Shown: positions 1-10,619, counted from the first letter of the stretch. The stretch is DNA of 64,000 nt from Anniella stebbinsi (GCA_029215795.1 JARDYH010000003.1:66844109-66908108); one strand, 5' to 3'. Numbers and translations are program-made. Notes: generated by a model from the letters alone, not told the origin.

Positions 1-232
1 CCTGCGCGGACACCAGCCTCCTTACATAAACAAGTTGGTTATCTTCTAAACACAAGATAATGCTGGCTAAAGCTTTTTCTATGTTTCTTTGTTCTTCTTC
101 ATCTGGCTGAGCTGGAGGGTCACAGACAACCGTCCATAAATCTTCCCTCCTTAGATATTGTTCCATCTTAATGCTCCAAGCCAGATAATTGTTTTCATTT
201 AGACGATTGAGTGGTAACGCACTCATCGACAT
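1..232 (-). CDS. Ty1/copia retrotransposon gag, N-terminal part (runs off window)
   Basis: Reading the minus strand from an ATG at 232 (a second in-frame ATG is at 226) gives an uninterrupted frame to the window edge, about 77 codons. Visible motifs are LNENNYLAWSIKMEQYL, then REDLWTVV, then an alanine-rich IIL-containing helix (ALASIILCLEDNQL). This is the pattern of the copia gag N-terminus (DUF4219 followed by UBN2): an N-Y-x-x-W-S/K-x-M core, then E-x-L-W-x-x-V, then a segment ending in alternating hydrophobics. Gag of this family forms the cytoplasmic particle that packages element RNA. The frame follows a leader and an LTR in the order expected for a copia 5' end. Pol domains would lie outside the window. 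The frame is intact over all that is visible, so the copy may be fairly young. Family assignment is from motif reading only. Confidence 0.78.
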   Translation of the reverse strand, partial: MSMSALPLNRLNENNYLAWSIKMEQYLRREDLWTVVCDPPAQPDEEEQRNIEKALASIILCLEDNQLVYVRRLVSAQ

Positions 233-430
233 ACTTGCTGCCATCTCAAATTACTGCACACAGATGTCTTGCTTGCTTTTCAGCTTTCAGCCCCTCCAAG
301 GCACTCAGCAACGACACTCACCGAACTGCAGATTTGAGAACTCACTCTTCACTTCCAGGATTCTCACAACGCTCTGCCACCTTGCAGGGAGTCCTCTAGG
401 CTGTCTGGACACTCTGGACACCTTGGGTAG

Positions 431-473
431 CCTTGCAGCTCTAGTAGCCCTAGCAGCCCTAGCAGCCCTAGCA
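431..473. repeat. 9-bp minisatellite in the copia leader
   Basis: About four tandem copies of AGCCCTAGC or close variants, just inside the LTR, in the untranslated leader of the copia element. Confidence 0.8.
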
Positions 474-489
474 GGCTGGGCCCATAACC

Positions 490-966
490 TGTCAGAGTTT
501 GTGATGCACTGCACTCTCTGAGCATGTACAGAGTGCAAGCACACAGCAGCGGAATAACAGCAGAGCTCACTGGTAGCAGACAGATGTCCTGGTAGTCAGT
601 AAACACTCAAACACAGCAGTGTTTTAAACTACTATACTAAGTTTTACTTTACAAGTATATACATTCCTCTAATCTCTTTACACAGAATTAACCAGCACCA
701 ACCACAACTTCTACAACGTCTCATCTAGCATTTCCCACATCATCACCCACACTGTTTCTCCACATGCTGTACATTTATAGCACTGTGGACCTATCACAGC
801 GTTGGCTGCATATCTCCCCATGTGTTGCTATGCCTTCCAGCACACAGGGAAGAAACCAAATGACCTTGGTCTTTAGGTGCTTACCAGCTGCACTTGATTT
901 GGCAACTGTACAGAGTACTTGAGATATCAAGTCATCTCATGTCTCTTACTTTTCTTCTTAGTAACA
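490..966 (-). repeat. Copia long terminal repeat, 477 bp
   Basis: On the minus strand it opens TGTTACTAAG and closes CTCTGACA, giving the 5'-TG...CA-3' ends of an LTR. A TATA-like CTATAAATGT lies at 780-771 on the minus strand, suited to a U3 promoter. Boundaries are inferred from the ends and from the downstream gag. The partner LTR is outside the window, so they cannot be confirmed here. Confidence 0.62.
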
Positions 967-1375
967 GAAAAAATACATTTGCTTTTACATTTAAACAAAT
1001 AAAATCTTAACATTGAATAATGCACATCTATCTATGTGTTGGTAACACAAAGGTGTAAAAAGTTGCAAATGGATTAAAAGAACTGATAGATGCTTTATTA
1101 AATTGTGCAGGCCCCCCACTCTGTAATTAATTTTAGATGTTGATTTTAGAAATGTTAGCAAAACCAGGGAACAGTAAGAGAATGAAATGGGGGGGGGGGA
1201 AATCCTCTCATCCATAGTAAGGCAATTGATGGATGTTCCAGTTTGGCTTCTATGGCTGATCTTTGGCAATATACTCCAGGCCATCTGCAGTAATTAGAGG
1301 TGGACTACTAAATGTGAACTTCGAAATAATGTAGTCATAAAAATATTTATTTCTGAGATACAAAAAAAATTATTT
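967..1375. other. Unassigned sequence
   Basis: No gene or recognised repeat, apart from a poly-G run near 1189-1199. Confidence 0.5.
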
Positions 1376-1447
1376 CAAGAAGGAGAAGGAGAAGGAGGAG
1401 AAGAAGAAGAAGAAGAAGAAGAAGAAGAAGAAGAAGAAGAAGAAGAA
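1376..1447. repeat. (GAA)n / (GGAGAA)n microsatellite
   Basis: Pure purine strand starting as GGAGAA units and resolving to about 16 GAA triplets. Mirror-symmetric purine tracts of this kind can form triplex DNA. Confidence 0.95.
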
Positions 1448-1998
1448 GGTCTTTTTGAATATCTTGACCATACATCCAATTTCCTGGATGTTGAACTTCT
1501 GTAATTATTTGATTGTATTGGTTGTATTGTATTTGCTTTCATTCCTGTAAGATGTCCAGAGAACATTGGTTATAGGGCAATCTCTAAATTGCATTGATGT
1601 ATAAATAAATGCATGCATAAATTAATAGTCAGAATTGGTGCTCCCAGTGTTCCAACTACCCCCCCCCCCCCAGCAATGAATTACAAAAGAAACACAGGCA
1701 CTCAAGCATTTTCAGCACCGGAGATATCCAAAATAATCTTAGTAAGTGAACGCTGGGGGGGTATATATGTTCCAATTGGAAGCCATTTAAAGAAAGAAAA
1801 TACTGCAGAGAATATTTATGGATACCACAGCTGTATTTCTTTATTGTTACACATATTTAGCTTCTACATATATTTAGTTGCAACATGTTCCACTAGTCCT
1901 AGCCCCATGGAAGTGATTAGATTTTCCCCCCTGCAGGACATTTTGGTAACTGAAAGTATGAGAGCAGGCTTATGTTGTAATTGTGTGCTCTGATGAAT
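1448..1998. other. Unassigned sequence
   Basis: AT-rich, with a poly-C run at about 1661-1672. No supported gene. Confidence 0.5.
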
Positions 1999-2001
1999 TT
2001 A

Positions 2002-2092
2002 GGCTGCCATCCTATACTCATTTATCTGAGTGGGAAATCCATTGAAATCAATGGATCTTATTTTGAAGTAGAAATATGCAGGATTGTACTGT
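2002..2092. repeat. Short palindromic element, TCCATTGAAATCAATGGA core
   Basis: A centre of perfect dyad symmetry (about 2039-2056) is flanked by GGCTGCCATCCTATA on the left and GCAGGATTGTACTG on the right, themselves inverted relatives. Five related copies occur in this window (24,689; 26,979; 48,591; 55,494; 62,461). It has the shape of a very small non-autonomous DNA transposon. Confidence 0.65.
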
Positions 2093-2334
2093 TAGAGTTC
2101 ATAAGTCACTGTACAATCCTCATGTCATGGGAAAATAACCATGGGCTGAATGCTTTGACTTGCCTAAAGCAGTCAGTCCTGTTAAGAAATAAATGTGTTT
2201 CTATAATGGTTCTCAGCACTCAGCAACGGAGTGAGAGAAGCTTCAAACATTACAAATATTCAGTTGGTGGTGCTTCTTTGTTACATCCAAAGAGGAAATG
2301 ATATATGAGCTATAAATACAGGCTAAAGAGGCAC

Positions 2335-2410
2335 TGATCAGCTGGATTAACTCAATGGCCATAACGGCCCCAATGGCCAAAATGGCTCTTCCCAACTCTA
2401 TGATTCTATT
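2335..2410 (+). repeat. CR1-type LINE 3' tail
   Basis: Ends CTTCCCAACTCTATGATTCTATT, which matches the characteristic ATTCTATG-type CR1 3' terminus. Nothing of the reverse transcriptase remains. Confidence 0.5.
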
Positions 2411-2575
2411 AGTATATTATCTACAATAATAAAAGAGGATGCGTGTATCTCTGCCAGTCCATCTTTCTCTCTATCCATGAGCACCATAGCTCCAAGACCA
2501 TGAAATCTAGACATGTGAAACTGTGAAGTGGTAAGGAGGATTTTAGCATACATCTGGTGCAGATATATGACAGAA

Positions 2576-3121
2576 TGGCTGCATTCGGACAACACATTAG
2601 TCAATGGTGGGTTGAGTAGCCAAATCACAGTTGGTTATTTTGTGGGTACTCCCCTCACAACATATTCCTACACAACTGTGGGTGGTTGGGGATGGTATTG
2701 AGTGGACTAATAGTCAACCCAGCATTTCACTGACACAACCCCCGCCCCTCTCCCCACCCTCCCTCCCTCTTCCCTCAGTCCTCCCAGTTCTATCCCAGCA
2801 GCCTCTCCAAGTTGTACCAGTTGCAGCAAAGTGGCAGTTGCCGCTTTGGTCGCTCTTGCCGCCTGCCTCTATGGGCTTGTGTTTTAAACCACTCATCACA
2901 CGCCATTAACCCACTCATCCCTCCACACAACACTTTAAACAACTGGGTTCGAGCTAAACAACTTGCAAGCCAGTTGTTTCTCTCAGTTGCTTATTTGGGC
3001 AGAATAGCATACCGTCAGTAGTTTGTGAGCGGCGTGTTACCCTCCACACAACACAATAAGCAACACAACTGATGATTGTTTCCCCCCCTCAGTTGCTTAA
3101 TGTGTTGTCTGAATACAGCCA
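2576..3121. mobile_element. Non-autonomous DNA transposon with 24-bp terminal inverted repeats
   Basis: The left end TGGCTGCATTCGGACAACAC and the complement of the right end TGGCTGTATTCAGACAACAC agree except at three positions over 24 bp (both continue ATTA). The interior carries further inverted pieces (CAACAC, GTTGTTTAGC-like) and a C-rich centre but no transposase. I found no clean target-site duplication, so the superfamily is open; hAT is my guess. Confidence 0.7.
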
Positions 3122-3474
3122 GTGTGTGGTAAAATGGTTATTCTTTGGGGCACACCACATTTCAAGTAATATTGAGCTTACAAGAATTCTTTGTAAGATC
3201 TGAAGCTATCTTGGATTACATACTCTGCTCCCTCAGGATAAATCAGAAGGCAAAGAAACATTCTGAATACATTTTTGTTAGCTCTTGCAGTTTGAAGACA
3301 GTTTTGAGATAGCCATGAATGATGTTCTAAAAGGAAAGAAATTGTTAGAACAGGAAGCTGCCTCATAAAGTGATGCCATCAGAGCGGGACTTTGGGGCAG
3401 AAGTCCAGGGCACCACTCAACTGAATGATCAAGAAAGCCCCCAAACTCAGCAATGAAAGCTTACCATCTAAAGC
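3122..3474. other. Unassigned sequence
   Basis: No recognisable gene or repeat. Confidence 0.5.
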
Positions 3475-3712
3475 AGGGGTGGCAGCACATGACATGCGGA
3501 CCCCACATGTGGTCCCACTACCACTGAATTTGTAGCCCCTACCGAATCCTTTCTGCCCCACGAATACCCTCCCACAAGCGGTGGGTCCTGCCAATTGTGT
3601 TGCACAGGCAGGACACACCACCTATGCAAGGAAACACTTGTTTTCTGAAGGAGGCAGGTTGGCAGAGCTCCTTATGTGACCTCAGCCAACCTGACTTCTT
3701 TGAGAAATGAGT
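3475..3712. mobile_element. hAT-like MITE fragment related to 60,925-61,310
   Basis: Begins CAGGGGTGGCAGCACATG. It shares with the later element the blocks TTTCTGCCCC, GGTGGGTCC, GGAAACACTTG and GAAGGAGGCAGG in matching order or complement. No protein is encoded. Confidence 0.45.
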
Positions 3713-3714
3713 CT

Positions 3715-3975
3715 GTTCATATCAATTGCCTCCAGAAATGCTCACCATTGTGCAAACAGTGAGGGGCACTTTTGCAATGGAATTGGGAGGGCTTAAGGGA
3801 ATTAGCAGGGGTGTAAGTGCGCCATTGGATTCTGCCCAGGGAGTGCTAAAATTGTCAAATTTAGCTTCAAAGCTAGCTAAGGTTGAACTTTTTCTGTCAG
3901 AAAAATAGTTTGCTACTTAAATTTGGTGGCAAACCTCATTTCTCTCTCTCACTGTGCAGAGTGTGGCCATAGAGA
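3715..3975. mobile_element. Degenerate MITE related to 16,555-16,880
   Basis: Shares the blocks GCTAAAATTGTCAAATTTAGC and TGGCAAACC-TC with 16,555-16,880. Ends are too eroded to define. Confidence 0.35.
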
Positions 3976-4549
3976 AGGATTGAGGTGTGTGTGAAAATGT
4001 CCCCCAGACAGCCCCCAGAGCTTCCCACCCCAATCTAATGAATGCTCTCCCCATAAGACCATTAAGACCATAGTCTAAGATGTCCTCACTGCATCACTGG
4101 TTTTCTACTAGGTCAGCTTATTTCTCCATACTGTCTGCCTTGACTGGGAAAAGGAAGCAGTAGAGGCTAAGGTTCAGGGTTTCCAAGTGGCTAGTAAAAC
4201 AACTACAACATCCTGCTCACCACAGCTTTTTTTTTGCAGGAGCCAACAGGTCAAGCTTTTTATACCATAGAGATGCACACAGCAATAATATTTAGCATTT
4301 GTAGTACTTTCAAACGTTCAAAGCACTTAATACGGACTATCTTCTTTAGCAATATAACAAACTTGGATGTTATATTGCAGATAAAAAGAAACAGCTTTGT
4401 TAGTGTGTGTTAACATTTAATGGTAACCTTACTATCAAGGATGCTTGAGGAATTTACCTGATCTCCATCTTCCAAATTAATGTGCAGATCTGAAAGCAGT
4501 TATCCACTGAATGTTGCACTTCCAAAATAGTTCAGCAGAGTTCTAAACT
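3976..4549. other. Unassigned sequence
   Basis: AT-rich with no supported gene or repeat. Confidence 0.5.
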
Positions 4550-4765
4550 AAAAAAAAAAAATCAGAGTGCATTTAAAAATGCATATTTTGAGAGAAAAGT
4601 CTGTTTAGAAATGAGCCTTTGGAGAAAAACTATATTTAAATACATGTATTTAAATGGGTATTTTAATGTGTGTTTTCATGCAGATTTTTGTTCTAAATTG
4701 AAGATTAATGTGGAAATGAGACCAAACAGACTTATGGTGAACACATCTGAAAGAGACATGGACCA
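4550..4765. mobile_element. AT-rich repeat of the GCATATTTT family
   Basis: Phased ATGCATATTTT and AAAATGCATTTAAA-like blocks recur here. The same style is seen at 6,500, 9,440, 13,650, 52,255 and 61,500. I infer an old AT-rich non-autonomous DNA transposon family. Confidence 0.4.
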
Positions 4766-5752
4766 GATACAGATTGATTTGCTCATGTTAAGCCTCTGCT
4801 AAAAAGAGCTCCTTTATGTTTGCTTGGTTTTAGTGAAATGTTCTATTTTCTATTGTGGAGTTTCATTTACTTTTATTTTTACTCACAGTTCTAAGATTGC
4901 ACTTCAACCCCAGTATGTAAGTTCATTGCACTGAAAACTATGTCATATCTAGGTTCTTACCCAAGTAGTATAGTCTGTTGCACATAATAGCTCCTCTTCC
5001 TCCTCCTCCTTCCTCTTGTTGTATACCCATTATGGAATGTACAATATTGTGTGGATGTATTTTGTAACATATGCAGGTGCAAAGTGGAAGTGTCTGTTTG
5101 CAAGAGACAATTTTCCCATTTCTGACCAACAGATGGAAAGTGCTGATTAAAATGGAGTTACATTTCAATGTTAATTGGGCTGAGATCACACTGTATAATA
5201 AACTTCACTCTTTTGAATAAGCCTTCACATGAAGTGTTTTGGACACTGAATTTTTCATTAGCACATAATTGAATCTGCTGCACGATGCTGTCCAAAGGAA
5301 CATCACAATGCGCCTTAGTCTTGCTGCATCTGAGGACAAAAGCAGGTAGCTACTGCTGTTTATCATTTTTCTCAAAACTGCTTTGATACTTGCCTTTTTT
5401 TATCTTTCCTTTCAGGTGGTGTATGGAGAAAGGCTGCAAAGACCATAAAGTATGAATTTCATGGCATATCTGTAGCTTTGCCACAGAATAAGTCAGTGCT
5501 TCCTTTTTCTTTAACAACAACAATGACAATAACAACAAAAACTCATTTGTACTTCCAGCCTCCATTAAAAGTTGCTGCTGGAAACTTTTCCTCTAAGTTA
5601 TGGATTATGAGAATACTGAATTGTGAAACTCACTGAGGTTATGGGAAACACGCTACATAATAGACCATTTCTTTTCCCCCAAAAGCTGGTGAAAGCCACA
5701 AAATTTTAACCTACCCTTAACAAATGTATCCCACACTTTTGATAACTGCAAA
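4766..5752. other. Mostly unique sequence
   Basis: No supported gene. A strong splice-acceptor-like pyrimidine tract followed by CAG occurs near 5,400-5,416, and a GTATGA donor-like site near 5,450. The 34 bases between them do not resemble any protein I know. Confidence 0.45.
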
Positions 5753-6174
5753 CCTATCCACAATGCCCTTAAAATGACTAATATTCTGTTTAAAAATGAG
5801 GTTTTTTAAGTCGTTTCATTACGTGGTAGGACACACTGAGCAGTACTTACATTTCAAAGTGACTGCTTCCTCCTTCCTCAAAGTGTTCACTGGTGTATTA
5901 CAGGGTTAATTCCTTGACTCTTCTTCTTTTGTTTTTGTTTTGCAGGCTGCTTGAGTTACAGAGACAGAAGTGGGTGGGTCAAGCAGCTTGCAAAACAAAA
6001 ATGAAAGAAGAAGAGTTAAGGAATTAACCCTGTAATACACCAGTGAACACTTTGGAGTAAGCAGTCACTATGAAATGTAAGTACTGCTCAGTGTGTCCTA
6101 CCACATAATGAAACGACTTTAAAAACCTCATTTTTAAACAGAATATAAGTTATTTTAAGGGCAATGTGGATAGG
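5753..6174. mobile_element. Long fold-back element (422 bp palindrome)
   Basis: Left arm 5,753-5,956 and right arm about 5,981-6,174 are near-perfect reverse complements. For example CCTATCCACAATGCCCTTAA pairs with the end TTAAGGGCAATGTGGATAGG, and GGTTAATTCCTTGACTCTTC pairs with GAAGAGTTAAGGAATTAACC apart from an indel. The loop is only about 24 bp. There is no coding capacity. This is a single hairpin MITE, and a transcript of it would form roughly 200 bp of double strand. Confidence 0.88.
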
Positions 6175-6231
6175 CTCTTGGTCTCAGGTCTGTATCTGAA
6201 TTGGAAGCATGCTTCACTCAGTGATCAGAAG

Positions 6232-6312
6232 TTCTATCTATCTATCTATCTATCTATCTAACTATCTATCTATCATCTATCTATCATCTATCATCTATCT
6301 ATCTATCATCTA
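6232..6312. repeat. (ATCT)n microsatellite
   Basis: Roughly 20 ATCT/ATC units, with CATCT interruptions in the right half. Confidence 0.97.
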
Positions 6313-6499
6313 TTTAATCAAATCTCAGAACAAACAACTTCCTTGTAAATGCATAATAGTCCAGTTAATATTGTTTCCCACTATACCATGGAATGAGAAA
6401 TTCATTTCAGTTAATTTTTGCCCCTAATGTAGCTATTTTGACCTCATGGAACTAAACACAGAACTGAACTCATTCTACATTCCAAGTCCATACATTTCT

Positions 6500-6685
6500 A
6501 AGCTTGTGATGTAATTCGCAGAACAAAAATGTATTCAACATTTTAAAAATCCCCATGAAAAGATATGTATGTTTGAAAAATGCACACACACAGGCTTTAG
6601 CCCATGGGAGAAAATGCATACATTTCCAAAATGCACAAAATTGATGCATTCATGTGAAAAAATGTCCAAAAAGATACACATGGAT
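6500..6685. mobile_element. AT-rich GCATATTTT-family repeat
   Basis: Contains repeated AAAATGTAT, AAAATGCACA and AAAATGCATACATTT phrases like the copies at 4,550 and 9,440. Ends not defined. Confidence 0.35.
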
Positions 6686-7525
6686 TTTAATCAGAAAAGA
6701 GAAACAAACAAACAAAGCATTAATCAGGATAGGACAATGCTTTCTGGGAACTTGCAATGCTTCTGGGTTACTCCTGTGAGCTGTAGGGTTCCTTGTGCAT
6801 CTTTAGGATAATGCCTCCACCCATTTATTGGATTGGGTGAGGTATCCATCTTGTATGGGGCCTCTCTACTCCAAGGGACTCAGAATGATAGCTTGAAAGT
6901 TAACGTTAATTTCTCAAGGCACAGTGAGTTCTCAGTCCAACTTGCAACACACTAACGTCTTCCATCTCTGGAAAGCATGGGCCTGTTCTATTTCCTTCCA
7001 GGGTACTTAAGGGAAAGTCAAGGGACATCAGAAATACGGGTGAAAATATAATAATAAAGAAGTTAGAAAAAGCTCAGCTGATCTTATAAGTGCCCTTTGG
7101 TGGTTGTGGGGCAAGCAGAAGCTGGCTCTGAAGCTACTAAAGTGGATTCTTACACTTGATAAGCATACAGAGCTGTTGCCCACTATTCCATTAAAAAATT
7201 AATATCCCCTGATTATTGAAGAAAAGTGGCATCAGGCTGACAGTATGGCTCCATTTTAGCCCAGAGAAGATGCCTTCAAAATAGAGGACCGTCTTATAGC
7301 AGCTCTTCAAGTAGAGGATTGTTCTGTGTAAAAGAAGACACATGGCAAATGCAGCATCCGGCAGGACATTGCTTTCACTTGCTTTCTCCCAAAGTGAAAT
7401 TCGAGATAAATTTCAAGGGTTCTGTCCGTGGAATTTGGGGAGGGGAGGAAGCTGAATTGTATTTCAATCACATTTCTCAGAGTGGAAAATTGTGGTTTGT
7501 AATTCATTCATTCATTGCAATGGAC
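6686..7525. other. Unassigned sequence
   Basis: No supported gene or repeat. Confidence 0.5.
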
Positions 7526-7795
7526 TATTAACAGTGCAATCCTGTGGACCAGGGGAGGTAGGAGGGTGTCCCAAGGAGCATAGAATAGATTATTTCTTCT
7601 CCTCCGAGGGTGGACAGATGTCCTATCTTGGAGGGGCTGATCTCATTTCAGAATGGCCCTTCTCCTCCCAGCCACGGAAGATCTCTATAGTTCTTAGATT
7701 TCCAAAATCAGAGAGGAGGAGAAGGGAATTAATTGGTGGATGGTTCCTGATCATGCTAGAAGAGGTTAGGGTTCCACAGGATTCAAGGTCCTCCC
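7526..7795. mobile_element. Possible MITE with CAATCCTGTGGAC inverted ends
   Basis: Left CAATCCTGTGGACC and right GTTCCACAGGATTC are inverted relatives about 240 bp apart. Inside, TTCTCCTCC and GGAGGAGAAG also pair. Weakly defined. Confidence 0.35.
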
Positions 7796-8588
7796 AATCC
7801 CTAGACATGCCGCCAACGCAAGGGCATAAATAGTTTTCTTCCCACAGCTTGTATTGGGAGGGAAGTAGTTAATAAAACAACAATGAAAGGTGAAAAATGA
7901 AGAAAGCTGCTCCTTCCTCTCTTCTTTGCTTTGGATATCTTGGAGCCTTGGATTGCTTTGCCCATGGCTACTATAAATGCATTTTTTATTTGGTTGTAGG
8001 ATTGTAGTTGTAAATCTGAAAAGAGATGATGGCAATGATAATTTTCAAACACTCAAAAATATCTGCTTTCAAAAGTAGCATTTCACTTTGGAAAGCCGGT
8101 GGGAATTTAGCAAGGGAATTACCATAGTAATCGGGAATAATTTTGTATGCGCAGATTCAGCCCTCTGTGTCAGAGAAGAGAATGTCATCTAGGGAGCAGG
8201 TTAGCTGGAAGAGCTGAATGGTTCTAAGACCCAAACTGAAAATGAGATGAGCCTCTTATCAGATAAGACACCTGCAGCTCTACCTGAATTTCATTTTCAA
8301 GTTCTGAAGTTGATAAAATGAGAAGTTAGGGTTTCCTCATGAACCCCCCCCCCCGAAAAGTCCATAAAGAAATATAAACTTCTAAAACAGTTGTGCTTAA
8401 GAAGAGTGGGATGCTGATTCATCTTTACATAATTTTGCACCCCTTGCTGCTAATTCCACTAGTATATATCTAAAATTTACAATTATCATGAGAGCATCTG
8501 TTTCTGTGTGTTAAGGAGTAGGGATGGACAGATCAGTATGTTCTTGTCAGTATCAGTTTCACATGTTTTCATTCATAAATCATAAGAT
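7796..8588. other. Unassigned sequence
   Basis: Poly-C at about 8,345-8,355. No gene seen. Confidence 0.5.
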
Positions 8589-8907
8589 AGGGTGACCAGA
8601 TAAAATCCAGGTCAGGGCTCTTGTAACTTTAACAGTTGTAGAGAAAAGGGAATTTCAGCCAGTGCTATTTGTATTCAATTAGTTCCTGGTGATATTCCCT
8701 CTTCATCACAACAGTTAAAGTTGCAGGGGCCCTGCCTTCTTTTGTACATGGTCACTCTAGTATAGTGCCTGCAACTTTAACTGTTGTGATGAAGAGGGAA
8801 TATCACCAGGAACTAATTGCATACAAATGACACTGGCTGAAATTCCCTTTTTTCTACAACTGTTAAAGTTACATGAGCCCTGCCCTGGATTTTATCTGGT
8901 CAGCCTA
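8589..8907. mobile_element. Palindromic transposon, family F, variant ends
   Basis: Outer ends AGGGTGACCAGATAAAATCC and GGATTTTATCTGGTCAGCCT are inverted repeats. Inside lie two inverted copies of a roughly 110-bp block (CTTTAACAGTTGT ... CAACTGTTAAAG) around a 45-bp centre. No coding frame. The first 30 bp of each end differ from the other family F copies, yet match each other. Confidence 0.85.
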
Positions 8908-8988
8908 ATAAAGTGTCTCTCCTGGGCAGTCTTTTAAGAGTGATTATATGTAATGTGGAAAATATTGGGCTAATGCATACACTATACT

Positions 8989-9159
8989 AGAGTGACCATA
9001 TACAAAAGAAGGCAGGGCCCCTGCAACTTTAACAGTTGTGATGAAGAGGGAATATCACCAGGAACTAATTGCATACAAATGACACTGGTTGAAATGCCTT
9101 TTTCTCTACAACTGTTAAAGTTACATGAGCCCTGCCCTGGATTTTATCTGGTCAGCCTA
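8989..9159. mobile_element. Family F monomer (171 bp)
   Basis: A half-size relative of the palindromes at 8,589, 11,114, 23,590 and 37,034. It starts AGAGTGACCATATACAAAAG, runs once through the GTTGTGATGAAGAGGGAAT block and ends with the variant terminus GGATTTTATCTGGTCAGCCT. It shows that the larger copies are head-to-head doubles of a unit of this size. Confidence 0.75.
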
Positions 9160-9435
9160 TCATAAGAACATAAGAAGAGCCATGCTGGATCAGACCAAGG
9201 GTCCATCTAGTCAAGCACTATGTTCACACAATGGCCATCCAGCTGTCGACCAGGGTCCCGCAAGCAGGGCACGGTGCAACAGCACCCTCCCACCCATGTT
9301 CCCCAGCAACTGGTGTATACAGGCTTACTACCTCTGATACTGGCAATAGCATCTAGCCATCAGGACTTGTAGCCTTTTCCTCCAGGAATTTATCCAACTC
9401 CCTTTTAAAGCCATCCAAATTGGTGGCTTTAATTT
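9160..9435 (+). repeat. Reptile interspersed repeat (CATAAGAACATAAGAAGAGCC type)
   Basis: Phrases such as GCCATGCTGGATCAGACCAA, TTCACACAATGGCCA and CTTTTAAAGCCATCCAAATT are familiar from a very common squamate and turtle retroposon. I cannot name its Repbase family with confidence. Confidence 0.65.
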
Positions 9436-9745
9436 AGTACAAGTTCCACATTAAACTGTGCATTTTTATTTTAAAAATCTGCATGAAAATGTGTCTGTAC
9501 ATACATACTTAAAACATATTTTCTCACAAAATACGTGTTACTAGATTAATTTTATTCTAAAATGCATACTTTTTATATGTATTTTTGGTGGATTTTTTGA
9601 CCTGACGACTGCATCACAAAGCCTGGAGAATTTTGCAACCCCCCCCCCCCCCGGATAACTGCATTCTGATGTGCACATTACTCAGTGAAATATGAATCAA
9701 ATTGGTTCACATTGAAATGTGGGCCAAAATAGACCTTAGTGCATT
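9436..9745. mobile_element. AT-rich GCATATTTT-family repeat with poly-C
   Basis: Contains TGCATTTTTATTTTAAAAAT, AAAATGCATACTTTT and a 15-base C run at about 9,639-9,653. Ends at the GTGCATTCCTAG phrase. Same AT-rich family as 4,550 and 13,650. Confidence 0.45.
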
Positions 9746-9815
9746 CCTAGTTAGAGGTGGCATCCTAGAGACCAAAATCTGCCAGGAATGAGGCCTGTAC
9801 AACTTTGTCACATTC

Positions 9816-9840
9816 TATGATGATGATGATGATGATGATG
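9816..9840. repeat. (GAT)n microsatellite
   Basis: Eight GAT triplets. Confidence 0.95.
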
Positions 9841-10619
9841 GGTTGGATCCAGATTTAGGAGCATGGCACTGGTATGGTGTAAGTGGACATTCCATTCTCC
9901 CTGGCCCCCCTGCCATTGGCAGCTCTTACAGCCATCCAAAATGCTACATAGAGCTGTTAAATGAGATAGGTTGTGGTGGAGGGGCAAAGGGAGGATCCCC
10001 AATATCAGGCAGAGGCACCATCGCAGAGTGGTCCTCTTCACAATAAGTGCTAAGTGCTCTGCCTGATTTTCATGGATGCTGCGCCCACCCTGCACCACAG
10101 TCTTCCCTTCTCTGTCTCTTCCCACAGGCCTTCCTCTCTAGGATCAGTTGACATCATTACTAAATGACGATGTGCTGAATGATAGCTGCAGTCAACGGTA
10201 GTCATTCACTTTTTTTATTTTTGCAAGTATGCCAAACCATGAGGTTGTGCAATCTCAGAACCATGAGATCATGTCATTATAGTGTGCACTACAGTACATA
10301 TACACCTGCTCCACTCTTCTAGCTCCTTTGTTCAGAAGGAGGCAGAGGTATAACACTATAGAAGCAGGCAGAAAGGTAGGTCTGTGTTTTAGGCCATGGA
10401 CAGGACTGTGGGCTTCACTGCTCCACAAATTCCCAATCATGCTGATTCTGCCACTTGTGGCACCCATGCAACACTTGGGCCTCTAAATAAGTAGACAATT
10501 CCCAGTAATCTGTTCATGAACTCTCATCTCACCCCATGTTTCATAAAGCTATACACAACGTTTGAAATTTCACAAAATTTGGAATTGCCCAGCCTCCTTC
10601 ATGCCAATCTAGGTATTTC
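9841..10619. other. Unassigned sequence
   Basis: No supported gene or repeat. Confidence 0.5.

Larger units (their letters stand above)
1..966 (-). mobile_element. 5' end of a Ty1/copia LTR retrotransposon
   Basis: The order on the minus strand is LTR (966 to 490), untranslated leader (489 to 233), then the start of gag (232 to 1). The leader begins GGTTATGGGCCCAG directly after the LTR, where a tRNA primer-binding site is expected; I could not match it to a tRNA. The rest of the element lies beyond the left edge. Copia elements are much scarcer than gypsy or ERV elements in tetrapods, so this copy is worth recording. Confidence 0.72.

Noticed and set aside
1375..1566. Serine-rich minus-strand frame
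   Set aside because: The serines come from the GAA/GGA microsatellite read in the opposite strand.
5400..5460. Exon-like stretch with a strong acceptor and GTATGA donor
   Set aside because: Only 34 bases; one frame has a stop and the other two resemble nothing. Splice-like sites are common by chance.
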